Under the pieces are notes generated by a model that was not told where the DNA came from, made no database searches, and saw only the letters and a list, made by a program, of their open reading frames with translations. From Prosopocoilus inquinatus (lineage: Eukaryota; Arthropoda; Insecta; Coleoptera; Lucanidae), in the NCBI GenBank assembly GCA_036172665.1, contig CM069880.1:9178501-9242500 (forward strand): a stretch of DNA of 64,000 bases, given 5' to 3'. The position numbers were made by a program, and so were the translations under genes. Positions 54,018-64,000 of this stretch are shown here, piece after piece (position 1 is the first letter of the stretch; each line of letters begins with the position of its first letter).

Positions 54018-54514
54018 ATGGGTAATTGTTTGAAGCGAGCTACCACCGATGATATATCGTTGTTGCGCGGTAGTGACAGTGTGAGGGAGACGTCCTCAGA
54101 TCAGCTGGGACCATCCCCTTATCAGGTACGTAAGTATCTTGCGTGTGCTTTGCGTTTTATGAGTCGTGATTCCAGGAGACGTTACCCATTCAGGCGGCCT
54201 CTCCTGTGTATCACCCGTCCCCGAGCGTGACGCGATCCGTGACCCAGCTGACTGAGGAGGAGCAAGTGAAAATAGCAAAGAGGATCGGGTTAATACAGCA
54301 TTTGCCTACCGGCACTTATGATGGTTGCAAGAAGGCACGGGAATGCGTTATTTGTATGGTTGAGTTTCTAGTTGGCGATGCCGTTCGTTACCTGCCTTGT
54401 ATGCATACTTATCACATGGCGTGCATTGATGATTGGCTCATGCGTAGTTTAACCTGTCCCAGTTGTATGGAGCCTGTAGATGCTGCATTGCTTACAAGCT
54501 ACGAGACCAATTGA
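54018..54514 (+). CDS. RNF11: RNF11-like RING-H2 E3 ubiquitin ligase, 142 aa, 2 exons
   Basis: Small membrane-associated E3 ligase/adaptor that in mammals modulates NF-kB, EGFR and TGF-beta signalling with HECT ligases. Exons 54018-54125 and 54194-54514 (68-nt intron). The N-terminus MGNCLKR fits myristoylation (Gly2) and palmitoylation (Cys4). Then come a Ser/Thr-rich segment, VYHPSPS, TQLTEEEQVKIAKRIGLIQH, and a RING-H2 with C87, C90, C105, H107, H110, C113, C124 and C127. The C-terminus ALLTSYETN is as in vertebrates. Oddity: where the mammalian protein has a PPPPY (PPxY) motif for WW-domain partners, this one reads GPSPY, right at the exon junction. Confidence 0.97.
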
Positions 54515-56210
54515 TGGCCAGTGCCTTGCAACCGATAGTGAAACTCTGTGATCTGAACTGTTTTTTGAATGGGCGTGAATGTTGCGTGGCTGTGAACCCG
54601 TCCCGGGCAGGACCACCTCTTCGTCCCGACATCACATTCATCGGGTGTCACCCTGCTCAGGCCGGGTAGTTTCTAGGAACTAAGAGAGTAACGAATTAGT
54701 TATCCGTTTTATATGAAATGTTTTAGTCAGGTCCTCGTTTATTTTAAGTTGCGACAATCTATTGGCGGTAATAAGTCACACTTAATTTCACTTGGAGCGA
54801 TGACATGTAGTTTTATTGTGTTTCTCGCCGTTACAGTATTTTTCAAGATCATAAACTATTAGTTGTGTATTGAGGTTTTCAATGAGAAAAATATTTTTCT
54901 ATAAGTAGCCGCAGATTTTGTGAGTAGTCTCGAGGCATAATACACTACGTGTATTGTTATTCATTTTGGGCAAGCTTTACTTGTGATCAAACGCAATAAC
55001 GAATCTAATCGTGTAACTCTAGAATTAAAGTAACCTGCTGGTAAATTGCAATACGTTCAACACTGGCACCTACTTAATATAAGCAAGCATTTGTTGGAAG
55101 TTAATGTTAAAGTGTTTACTATCGGATTAAAATGTTTTCAACTCCAACAAAGTTTTGTATTTTTAACGACAATTAACTCTAGTATGTTTTTAAAGACTTA
55201 ATCAGCTAGTACAATTTTTTAGTATGTAATTAAAAAACTAAAACAAGTGTGTTGTTTTAATTTTATTTTATTTGTTGCAAAATTAGGAGTGAATATTTTT
55301 TAATCCGATAATAGTTTGTTATAGCAGTAGACATAACTGATAAATGAAAAAAAAAGTATTATACAATTGTTTTCGTTTTAGCAGCAGAAAATATTCGAGA
55401 AATTTTCAGTCGGTGTGAGCATGTTACTTTTGCCTTTTTAACATTCCCGTGTTTATTAAAGTAATGGACGTATCTGGATCTCTCTTTAGCATTAGTTAAT
55501 TATTACTTAGGCTTAATGTTTAATTTTCTTACGTAACCAAAAACCGCGTGTTTTAATCAATTCGTCCATTTAGGTATCATTTAAGAAACTGTGCATGGAT
55601 TGTCATAACTTAAAAGTAAGGTACAGGAACGTCCACTGGATATCTTAAGTTCATATTATTTACTTAGTTGATCTACTTTGCTTTTATATGTAGTCAGCAA
55701 TCACATGTCTAATGCTATCTCTTTATATTGCATTTTAACATCTTGCCAAATCATAGCGTTCAGTTTCTGTCGTTTATTGCGTGGCAGATGTAACTTATAT
55801 TTAATTACACAATTATCTACTATCGCGTAATTAAACATAAGAAGTAACTTTTACCTTTTATCCGTTTATGTGCTAATAAATCCATTTTTTTAAGCATGGT
55901 GGAATGTTTTATCTAATTATATGCGTTAGTTTGTTTAGTAATCGTTAGTCGAGAAGAGAAGGGTATATATTGTTTATTAAAACGTGCAACAAATATATGT
56001 TCTTTTATTATATTTTATCATCAATAAATATAAAAGTGATCAGATCTGCGCTGACTATTTATTTTTATCATTTTTATTTTATTTTTACAAAAACAAAACT
56101 TTTTTTCATTAATGGTAAGTTGACGACGTTATGAACGACGATTGAAGAGCTAAGTTGTAATTAATGACAAATGCAAAAAATCAGTAAATTCGACAATGTT
56201 TAAGCAACTT

Positions 56211-56224
56211 CCACTAGATGGCAC
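56211..56224 (+). promoter_or_regulatory. Candidate CTCF-type insulator motif
   Basis: CCACTAGATGGCAC fits the vertebrate/insect CTCF core CCASYAGRKGGCRS at every position. It stands alone in a gene-poor AT-rich stretch between RNF11 and the TGF-beta ligand. Binding is inferred. Confidence 0.45.
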
Positions 56225-59200
56225 CTACTTCGATTTACTCGTTTACCCCAATTAAGAATAACTGTAAATAAAATATTTAATAACGACAAATCTATTTTCG
56301 TCTATAAATTAAACTAAAAGATAATATTTTAAACTTATTAATTAAAATTATCATCAAGCAATATACCTAAATCCTTTTGCATGACTCAGATTGATATAAA
56401 TTAAAATCTCTCGTTGAAAGTCGATGAACATTTTAATTATCTTTTAGCGATGACGATTTGTAAAGTAATTGAATTTCTTAGTATCGTAATCCCCAGATAA
56501 TCACATTTAATTAATTTTAAAATAGCCCTAAACTTAATTGGACGATTTAGTTAGACTATCCGTGAACACAGGTGTAATGTTGGTTGCATATACGTAGTAC
56601 GCACAAATTTATATAATTAATTAATTTTTGTTTTGACCGAAATTAACAACTTAAATATTGGTACTAATCTTAAAAAGAGCATTTTTTTCTGTAAAATTTA
56701 AAAAATAGCAATTTATAGTTTTGCATACACTCAGTCCAATGGAGTTCCACCACCATTCAAATAATGATTTTAAAATCAATGAGAAATTATTTGTAAACGT
56801 TTTAAATTTTCAGGTGCGTATCAAAGTATTAATGCACATATTATATGTTGGGTGCGCAATTTAAAACAGGTCAAAGTATGAAATTTTTGTCAAATAGTCG
56901 AAATAACTGAAAGTTTCCAGACACTTCCTTATCTGTTGGAGATAAAAGAAAAACTCGCGTACATGGCATATTTTTCATATCTAATTAGCATTTTGCTTGC
57001 TAAATCGATCAATTGGATTAAAGTTTAATTCTTTGTTTTCAGAAATTTTTATTACCTTTAGCAGTAAGGACTTATATTATTATAATCAAAATTGCATGGG
57101 CTATTAATAAAGTGAGTTTCCGGAGGTTGTTTATGGTTTGATAAGTATTCTTGAAAAATAAGTCAGCGTTATTTTATTTATGAAATAATTTAGCAATATC
57201 TTATCACTTAAAATTCAACAGAAAATTGAATATGCTTGAATCAGTTGAATTTTGGTTTTATTTTAGTGTAAAACGCGATGTACTATGTTAAAAATGAGGA
57301 AGCTAAAGTTCAAGGAGTATTTTAGTCAGTGTTTCTGTTCCCTAAGCCTTATCAGCACTTTAATGTTAACATCCGCGTACGTTTCTCTTTAATTACTAAG
57401 ATTTTTCAGGTTTAAGTTACTTTTTTAAATAAAACATATTTTTTATGCGCGGGGCCATTGAATAGAAATAAACAGTTTCATCATCTTTTGTTGCAAAGTA
57501 AAAACATTCAAATAAAAACATAATATATCTATCGTATAGAGTTTGTTCTCTTTCTTTCTTCGATAATAACTTATTGTTTACTGAGGAATTTCAACAAATC
57601 ACTTCTTTATCGTAGAGATCAGAGTACAACATCTTGGAGATTCCTTGAAACGTAAATAAAAATAAATTATGTGCTACTATGTGCACGCGTCAATATGTTA
57701 ATAAAAGGTTGAGAATAATTTACACCAATTAATGTGTCATATTTTGTAAACATAAGTATATAACACCCAGAAAAAAAAATAGGTCAACACATTTTGATCC
57801 TATAAATCATTTTTTTTAAATTATATCAATTGTTTGGCAGGCAATTAATAAAATAAATTTGTTTCTAAGCAAAATATTTTATTAGGTTGTTTTTTATGCC
57901 TTACGATTTCGTTATACTTTCGCAAGGGTCAAACCAAACAAAAAAAAATGCTAAGTAATATATTTCATAATTACATAAGACATTCATTCCTAGACGAAAA
58001 ATCGATTACTTTTCAGCCACATCCATGAATCACATCGACGAATTCAATCGAATTCGTTCCTTTCCGTTTCCGGTTTTTGCAAGCGTGTCATTATTAATAA
58101 CATACAATGTTTTTTTTTTCGAAAATTAATCTGGTTTTCCGATGTTATTAACAGTGCAGCACCCAATCAATCATACACGTAATTTCAGCAAAATACTACT
58201 GAAGAAATAAACTTGTTTATGCGAGAAATCCGTCCGTCATACTTTTAGAAACGCAGAAAACAGGAAACTATTCGATTCGAGTTTTCGAGGATACTCGCCA
58301 ATTAATTAACCAAAGTACGCACGCTTTATCTTTATATGTTCGAAGTATTTCGATTAGAAGGAAAACATTTTAATCCGCGTTGAACTCTGTTACCAAAAAC
58401 TAAAAGATTACTCGACGAATTTAAGTTGATAAAAAAAATTTTAGGAAGTAAAAAAAAGATATTTTGACAGATTCAAAGAGATTTTTGAGATAAGTAAAAG
58501 TTAGGAAATAGTTAGAGTTAAAGTTAGTAGCGAATTTCATTCACTTTTATGCAGGGGCGCGTTCAGGAACTCTATCGGCAGAGCACTCAAATGAAAAACA
58601 AAATGCACAAAATCTCTTGCATGAGAGAGAAAGAAAGAATATTACCCAGACCGCGCTTTTCTTAGTGCGAGCGTACGTACGTTTTAATTTACCTTAAATT
58701 AATTTTTTCAAATAACTGAAAAGTTAAATTTATTTCAAATTGAGCAAAGGCGACAGACATATTAAAAAAAATTATCTAATTGGTCGTGATTTTTTCTTAA
58801 TTAGTTAGATTGCGGTTAAATGATAAATTTATGCGGGTGGATTAATGAGTCAGATGAATACTGAAGGTTAGGTAGTGATCCCGGACTTGTACTTTGAAAC
58901 GTGAAGAAATCTTCTGAAATAGAAACGCCACAACTATGCAAATAAAGAGAGTTCTTCCGATGTGTACAAAATTATTATTGATGAGGCAGCACGCCCTGAA
59001 AATGTGATTAAAAAAATTCCTTTTGCACGTGGACGATTAGGAAAAAAGGCGAAAAAAAATATTTCACGATTTTAGGTCTAGAAGTCAACGTTAATCTTAA
59101 GAAAAATAAACACTCGTAGATAATTTGGTGTTTTTATTGAATCCGGAACACTTCTCTTGTGCAATTAGGAATTTAAAGCGCAACTTGACATAAATAACAT

Positions 59201-59566
59201 ATTCGAATGCGCGCGAATTAATTTAAAATTAAAAAAAAAAACTTGGACGTTATCTGCGTGGGATTAATTTTGATGAGGAACTCGGAAACTACGTTTCTTA
59301 AAAATGCCCCGATATTACGTTCTTGTATACATTTAGATTAGATTTATTAATAATTTCGCAGTAAAATAATTAATTTTTTCAACTCATTAAAATCTAGTAC
59401 AAAGAGCCTTGAATATCTGAATTATGTAGTACATCTACAAGAAACTTCTGAACCATAACCTCCTTAAAATCATACATTTAATGCATGATTATATATTAAT
59501 GGGAGTTTCTGCTCGCCACTTATCGTTTATCTAACTCTGACCAATCGCTTTCTATGTGCTTATTTA

Positions 59567-59602
59567 TATACACACATGTATGTACACATACATGTGTGTA
59601 TA
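59567..59602. repeat. Perfect palindrome with 17-bp arms
   Basis: tatacacacatgtatgt is followed after two bases by its exact reverse complement acatacatgtgtgtata. Could be a cruciform-prone simple sequence. Confidence 0.9.
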
Positions 59603-59982
59603 ACACAGAGCTTATGCAATAGACCATATATTTTCATGTACATACGTGTATCAGTTAAAAATTTCATCACCTGCAAAAATTCCAACATTTTTTTTTATTC
59701 ATCACTTCAAAATTCAATTCATTTCTTTCATTTAATTCAATAATATTCAAAATTAACGCCATTAAGAAAGTTTCTTCAACAAAATTAATAAAATTGTTGA
59801 GTTTGAGTAGTACCATCAGTCTGAACATTCTTTTCAAAATTAATTTGGAAGTCATTTTATCCAAAAAAAGAAACAAATTTTCAATTCTGTTTAGGATTTG
59901 AGCTTCATTCAAACAACGACTTTTTAAGAAAAGGAAGAGAGCATGGAAAAATGTACACCTGCCTTTGTAATTTACAATTTCT

Positions 59983-61570
59983 ATACGAGGGAACACCAAA
60001 AAGAATCGGAATTCAAATAGATAGAGAAAAGGCAGTTGAATTAGTATGAGTCTGTTGAGCATTAAAAAAAAACTTGTCCTTGTTTTTGGTGATTTAATTC
60101 AAACATATTACTCTAGAAAAAAAATTATGAATCGTATTGATATACGAGGGAATAGGAACTCAAATAGATAGAGAAGAGGCAGTTGAGTCAGAATGATTCT
60201 GTTGAAGATTAACAAAAATTCTTTCTCTTTTTTCAAAAGGATGACTCTTTTGGGTGGTTTGGTTCAAATAATTTTTAAATGAAAAGAAGACAGCTTGAAA
60301 AAATTGTATAAATCGCATTTATACTATACGAGGGAACACCAAAAAGAATGGGAACTCAAATAAGCAGAGGAAAAACAGTTGAGCTAGAATGATTCTGTTG
60401 ACGATTAAAAAAAAACTTGTTCTCTTTTTTGGGTGGTTTGATTCAAACAAATTTTTAAATGAAAAAAAGGCAGCCTGGAAAAAATGTAGGAATCGTATTT
60501 ATACTATACGAGGGAGCACCAAAAAAATCGGTACTCAAATAGACAGAGACCAGACAATTGAGTTATCATGATTCTGTTGAAGATTAAAAAAAAAACTCCT
60601 CTTTTTGCGTGGTTTCACTTAAACAATTTTTGAATGAAAACAAGACAGCTTCGAAAAATTTTATGAATCGTATTTATACTATACGAGGGAACACCAAGAA
60701 GAATCGGTACTCAAATAGATAGAGACCAGACAGTTGAGTTAGCATGATACTGTTGAAGATTAAAAAAAAGCTCCTCTTTTTGGGTGGTTCGATTCAAAGA
60801 ATTTTTAAATGGAAAAGAGACGGCCTGGAAAAATTGTATGAATCGTATTCACACTATACGAGGGAACACCAAGAAGAATCGGTACTCAAATAGACAGAGA
60901 CCAGACAGTTGAGTTAGTATGATACTGTTGAAGATTAAAAAAAAGCTCCTCTTTTTGGGTGGTTCGATTCAAAGAATTTTTAAATGGAAAAGAGACGGCC
61001 TGGAAAAATTGTATGAATCGTATTCACACTATACGAGGGAACACCAAGAAGAATCGGTACTCAAATAGACAGAGACCAGACAGTTGAGTTAGCATGATAC
61101 TGTTGAAGATTAAAAAAAAGCTCCTCTTTTTGGGTGGTTCGATTCAAACAATTTTTAAATGGAAAAGAGACGGCCTGGAAAAATTGTATGAATCGTATTT
61201 ATACTATACGAGGGAACACCAAAAAGATTGGTAACTCAATAGATAGCAAAGAGGCGGTTGAGTTAGCATGATTCTGTTGAGGATTAAAAAATACTCTTTT
61301 CCTTTTTTTGGTTTGATTTAAACACTTTTTTTATGAAAATAAGACAGCTTGGAAAAAATGTATGAATGAATGAATCGTATTTCTATACGAGGGAACACCA
61401 AAGAGAATCGAAACTCAAATAGATTTACAAGAGGCAGTTGAGTTGACGTGATTTTGTTGAGGATTAAAAAACTCGTTCTCTTTTTTGGTGGTTAAATTCA
61501 AACAATTTCTTAAGGAGAAGAAGGCAGTCTTATGAATTGTATTTCTATAAGAGGGAATACCAAAAAAAAA
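59983..61570. repeat. Satellite-like tandem array, 175-bp unit, about 10 copies
   Basis: The phrase atacgagggaacacc begins at 59983, 60142, 60326, 60506, 60681, 60856, 61031, 61206, 61385 and (variant) 61547. The four central steps are about 175 bp with near-identical sequence, while outer units vary (159-184 bp) and are diverged. Each unit holds 'cagttgagttagcatgat', 'ttttgggtggttcgattcaa' and 'cctggaaaaattgtatgaat'. No open frame or hammerhead core is conserved in it. Confidence 0.93.
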
Positions 61571-62156
61571 ATCGAAACTGTTGAGTTAGGAAAAAGATGA
61601 AGTCAATGAGATGAATAAAAAACGAAATGAAAATATAATTCAGGGGTAGGAAGATGGAATGAAAGGAGAAGATAGAAGAGGGTTCTAAAAGGAGTCAGTA
61701 CGAATAAAAATCTAATACGCAAAAAATGAATTAGAACTGAAAATTTCTATTTGCGTCGCCATTGCGAGTGCTGATAACCCTCACAGGGTTATTATAATCG
61801 GCTTGTAAAATAAATGTGGCCGTACAATGAAAAAAAATGCACGTTCTCGTAAATTTTATCATTGTTTCGAAAGTCCGAGAAAATCTTCGGGCCCGTCCAG
61901 CTAAATTTAAAACGCACCGTCACGATACTTGCGAAATGAACGCAATAGTTCTAGGATGTCGTAAAAAGTTTTATTCTCGTTATGTAATGATGTAGGAAGT
62001 TACTTGGCGATTTTCTTTTTTATCTACACACGCGTTTTGAGTCTCATCAGAATCGATGATGAGATGATACAATTGAAAAGAAATCAAGGACGAGGCACAG
62101 GAATGAAAATTAAAAAAACAATTTACAGTTGATGTAGATGTATACATAAAGTGGTA

Positions 62157-62243
62157 GGAATATGAGAAGGACCTGTCACGTGATGCATGCTGCATAAACA
62201 ACACAGGCACATAAGCTCCGCCCATAGGTCCTTCTCATATTCC
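62157..62243. repeat. 87-bp foldback with perfect 18-bp ends
   Basis: ggaatatgagaaggacct at 62157-62174 is exactly inverted at 62226-62243. The interior has cacgtgatgcatgctgcat and a tccgccc stretch. Probably a tiny MITE. Confidence 0.85.
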
Positions 62244-62809
62244 GATCACTGACCATATGCTATATATGTATGTACAGTATGTAATACATCCATGAAACGG
62301 GAAGGGATTTCTTGGATTGTTGTTATTATTATTAATTATTATCTATTAAAGGAAGCTTAAAGCTCCTAAATTCAAAAAACTTTGTAAGTTTAGGGTTGTG
62401 TTTCATAATTCATTTCACATTTTTGATTTCCGCATTTTTGCTTTGTTTTAGAAAACTGATTAAATATGAACTTTATTGATGTTTTAAAAAGATAACGTGC
62501 GATGTACACTATCGTTTTGTAAACTTTGTAGTATCAGTGTTAAAAGATTAAGTAGAGGCAGTAGTAGTAGTAGTGGTGGTAGTAGGATTGTTAAAGAAGC
62601 GTCCAAAATTTTCGTAATGGTTATCGTGTAAAACTGATACATGACTACTCTAGTTCCGAGAGATACAGGTTCAAGGTTCACTTTATCATCCATAAGAGAA
62701 ATGTTAAGATACAAAGAGTGGGGTACGAAAACCAAGATTTTAAGAGTGCAGTACAAGACAATTCTGTTTAAACATTTGTAAACAAGCGAGTACATGGATA
62801 CAAACAACA

Positions 62810-63260
62810 ATGTTTCGAGTGATTATAGTAATTTTGTTCATAATGTCAATTTCGCGAGTGGCGTTGTCGGCAAGTGGTCATCGTCGTATACGTTCCGTTA
62901 TTGATTCCATCATCGAATTTAGACCGCCTGCCGCCACGATGGGAATTCCCGAAACTACGTGCCTTGGTTGTTCGCAAAAATTCACCATCACCGAAGACGA
63001 CAAGAAGTACAACGTCCAGGAACCCGACAGGTATTTAACCGAAGAGGCAATCACCGCTCTTCGAGTCGAATACATCAAGAACCAAATACTCAAGAAATTA
63101 AGGCTCAAGGAGAAACCCATGGTTGAAATGCCACATCTACCCAAACCAGTCAAGGAAAACGATAGTATCATGCCCAAAATACACGAAAATGATGCATATA
63201 GCGTATATTCGGAAGACTATTACGCCAAAACTATTCAGGCTGTGATTTTTCCTTACGAAG
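62810..63260 (+). CDS. TGF-beta/activin-type ligand, N-terminal exon only (gene leaves the window)
   Basis: The first coding exon of a secreted growth-factor precursor. It starts MFRVIIVILFIMSISRVALS, a signal peptide. A CLGCSQK motif follows, then the prodomain helix ALRVEYIKNQILKKLRLKEK, a hallmark of activin/myostatin-type prodomains, and YAKTIQAVIFPYE, matching the 'YxKTxQxIxFxEEG' segment of the same family. It ends at a donor (GAA G|GTAATT, 63260). No further exon or mature cystine-knot domain occurs before 64000. Among insect ligands it looks closest to the activin-like group (dawdle/activin-beta/myoglianin); I cannot say which one. Confidence 0.82.
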
Positions 63261-64000
63261 GTAATTTTTTTGGTAAATTGCATCATGTACATCAATTAAA
63301 ACATCTTCTACCATAAACCAATCAAATCTTAATGATGTTTTACAATTAAAAAAAATCAAAAACCAAAGAAGGTAGAAAAAAAACGGCACAAAATTCAAAA
63401 ATTCAAAAGGATCACGTAAAGATATATTTTGTGAGACTAATTAAAAATAGTCATCTTTATGTCATCCTTTTGAATTTTATATTGTCTGGAAAGTGACACA
63501 ACCTTATCCCAAATTTGGTAGATGATAAGTTGACATTTATTATCAAAAAGGAAATTTTAAATTGTTGCCTTGAGCGTCTTTCAAATTTAAAAAGCCTTGC
63601 CCCGTTTTGCATTGAAAAACTACAGAACCAACAAAAAGGAATAACCAGGAATTACTCAAAATAATTTCAATCGTTGCTACCCCAAATTTGGCGGCAATAT
63701 TTTTCATATTTATACAAAGACAATGACTTTTGTGTTAACGTCTTTACTGGTTTGGTATTCAACAATAAGAAACAATCAGGAAAACGAAAAAAAGGAAGTA
63801 CTTAACTGGGAATGATCCCATATCTGGTTAGTAATATTTTGATGTTTATTTAAAAAAAAATATGTTAATGTCGTGGTGAATGTCTTTTAAATTTAAAAAA
63901 CCTTGTTTGTCACTTACCCCAATTGTCATCGTCGATTCGGACATTCACATTTGAATTTAATCCAAAATAAATTACGTTATTTTCTTTGAAATTGTAATAT
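63261..64000 (+). other. Start of the ligand's first intron
   Basis: AT-rich with no exon visible. It includes an imperfect hairpin (63398-63423 pairs with 63453-63478, core attcaaaaggat) and a repeated phrase (aatttaaaaa-ccttg) near 63585 and 63890. Confidence 0.6.

Larger units (their letters stand above)
54515..62809. other. 8.3-kb gene desert with satellite-like array
   Basis: AT-rich sequence with no supported coding exon. The first 1.5 kb is probably RNF11 3' untranslated region (AATAAA signals near 55870 and 56025). Beyond that lie a strong CTCF-like motif (56211), a palindrome (59567-59602), the 175-bp tandem array (59983-61570) and a small hairpin (62157-62243). Cis-regulatory content for the downstream ligand gene is possible but not visible. 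I see nothing specific in 56300-59500. Confidence 0.5.

Noticed and set aside
60780..60800. tRNA/SINE B-box-like ggttcgattca in the satellite unit
   Set aside because: No A-box at the proper distance and no cloverleaf; a chance match repeated by the array.
59983..61570. Satellite unit as a retrozyme (tandem hammerhead) or CRISPR-like array
   Set aside because: No CUGANGA/GAA core on either strand. Unit and spacer are not distinct, and this is a eukaryotic tandem repeat.

Overview
The window reads as nuclear DNA of an insect, most likely a beetle. Coding regions are broken by many introns of only about 51-66 nt with normal GT-AG (twice GC-AG) borders. Spacers are very AT-rich and full of short inverted-repeat elements. 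The gene set is animal/arthropod: a clip-domain protease, a Contactin with an N-terminal lectin domain, Sema5c and Medea. Exon models were joined by hand from splice sites and reading phase; every complete model below closes in frame.

Genes, left to right: clip-domain serine protease (-, 3157-6682, 7 exons); Sema5c-like transmembrane semaphorin (+, 15308-21160, 8 coding exons); SCOC/short coiled-coil protein (-, 22154-22630); Contactin (+, 23408-28018, 17 exons); Rheb GTPase (+, 32589-34732, 5 exons); MIER1 ELM2/SANT corepressor (-, 39952-41386, 5 exons); Medea/Smad4 (+, 42589-45227, 9 exons); thymine DNA glycosylase with AT-hooks (-, 49678-53158, 5 exons); RNF11 RING-H2 ubiquitin ligase (+, 54018-54514, 2 exons); and the first exon of a TGF-beta/activin-type ligand (+, 62810-63260) that runs off the window. 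SCOC/Contactin, MIER1/Medea and TDG/RNF11 are divergent pairs that probably share promoter regions; Sema5c/SCOC and Medea/TDG converge. Medea (co-Smad), RNF11 (a Smad/ubiquitin-pathway adaptor in mammals) and the TGF-beta ligand touch the same pathway, but nothing in the sequence shows that their proximity matters.

The most interesting content lies between genes and in introns. Three sequences fit the type I hammerhead self-cleaving ribozyme (5854-5975, 14241-14300, 14928-14974). Each has the CUGANGA and GAA core, a very short palindromic stem III and a UH cleavage site, and two have a clear stem II. The first two sit inside large inverted-repeat elements of the same plan (terminal inverted repeats, then a long near-perfect hairpin, then the ribozyme), so they look like a mobile-element family carrying a ribozyme. 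Other repeats: a 501-bp hAT-type MITE with a perfect 8-bp target duplication (30044-30544), a nested MITE pair (9252-9784), several 50-84 bp-arm hairpins, a dispersed repeat present twice (28988-31862 and 37031-37980), and three tandem arrays, including a 175-bp satellite-like array (59983-61570) and a roughly 100-bp array with alternating unit types (11171-12345).
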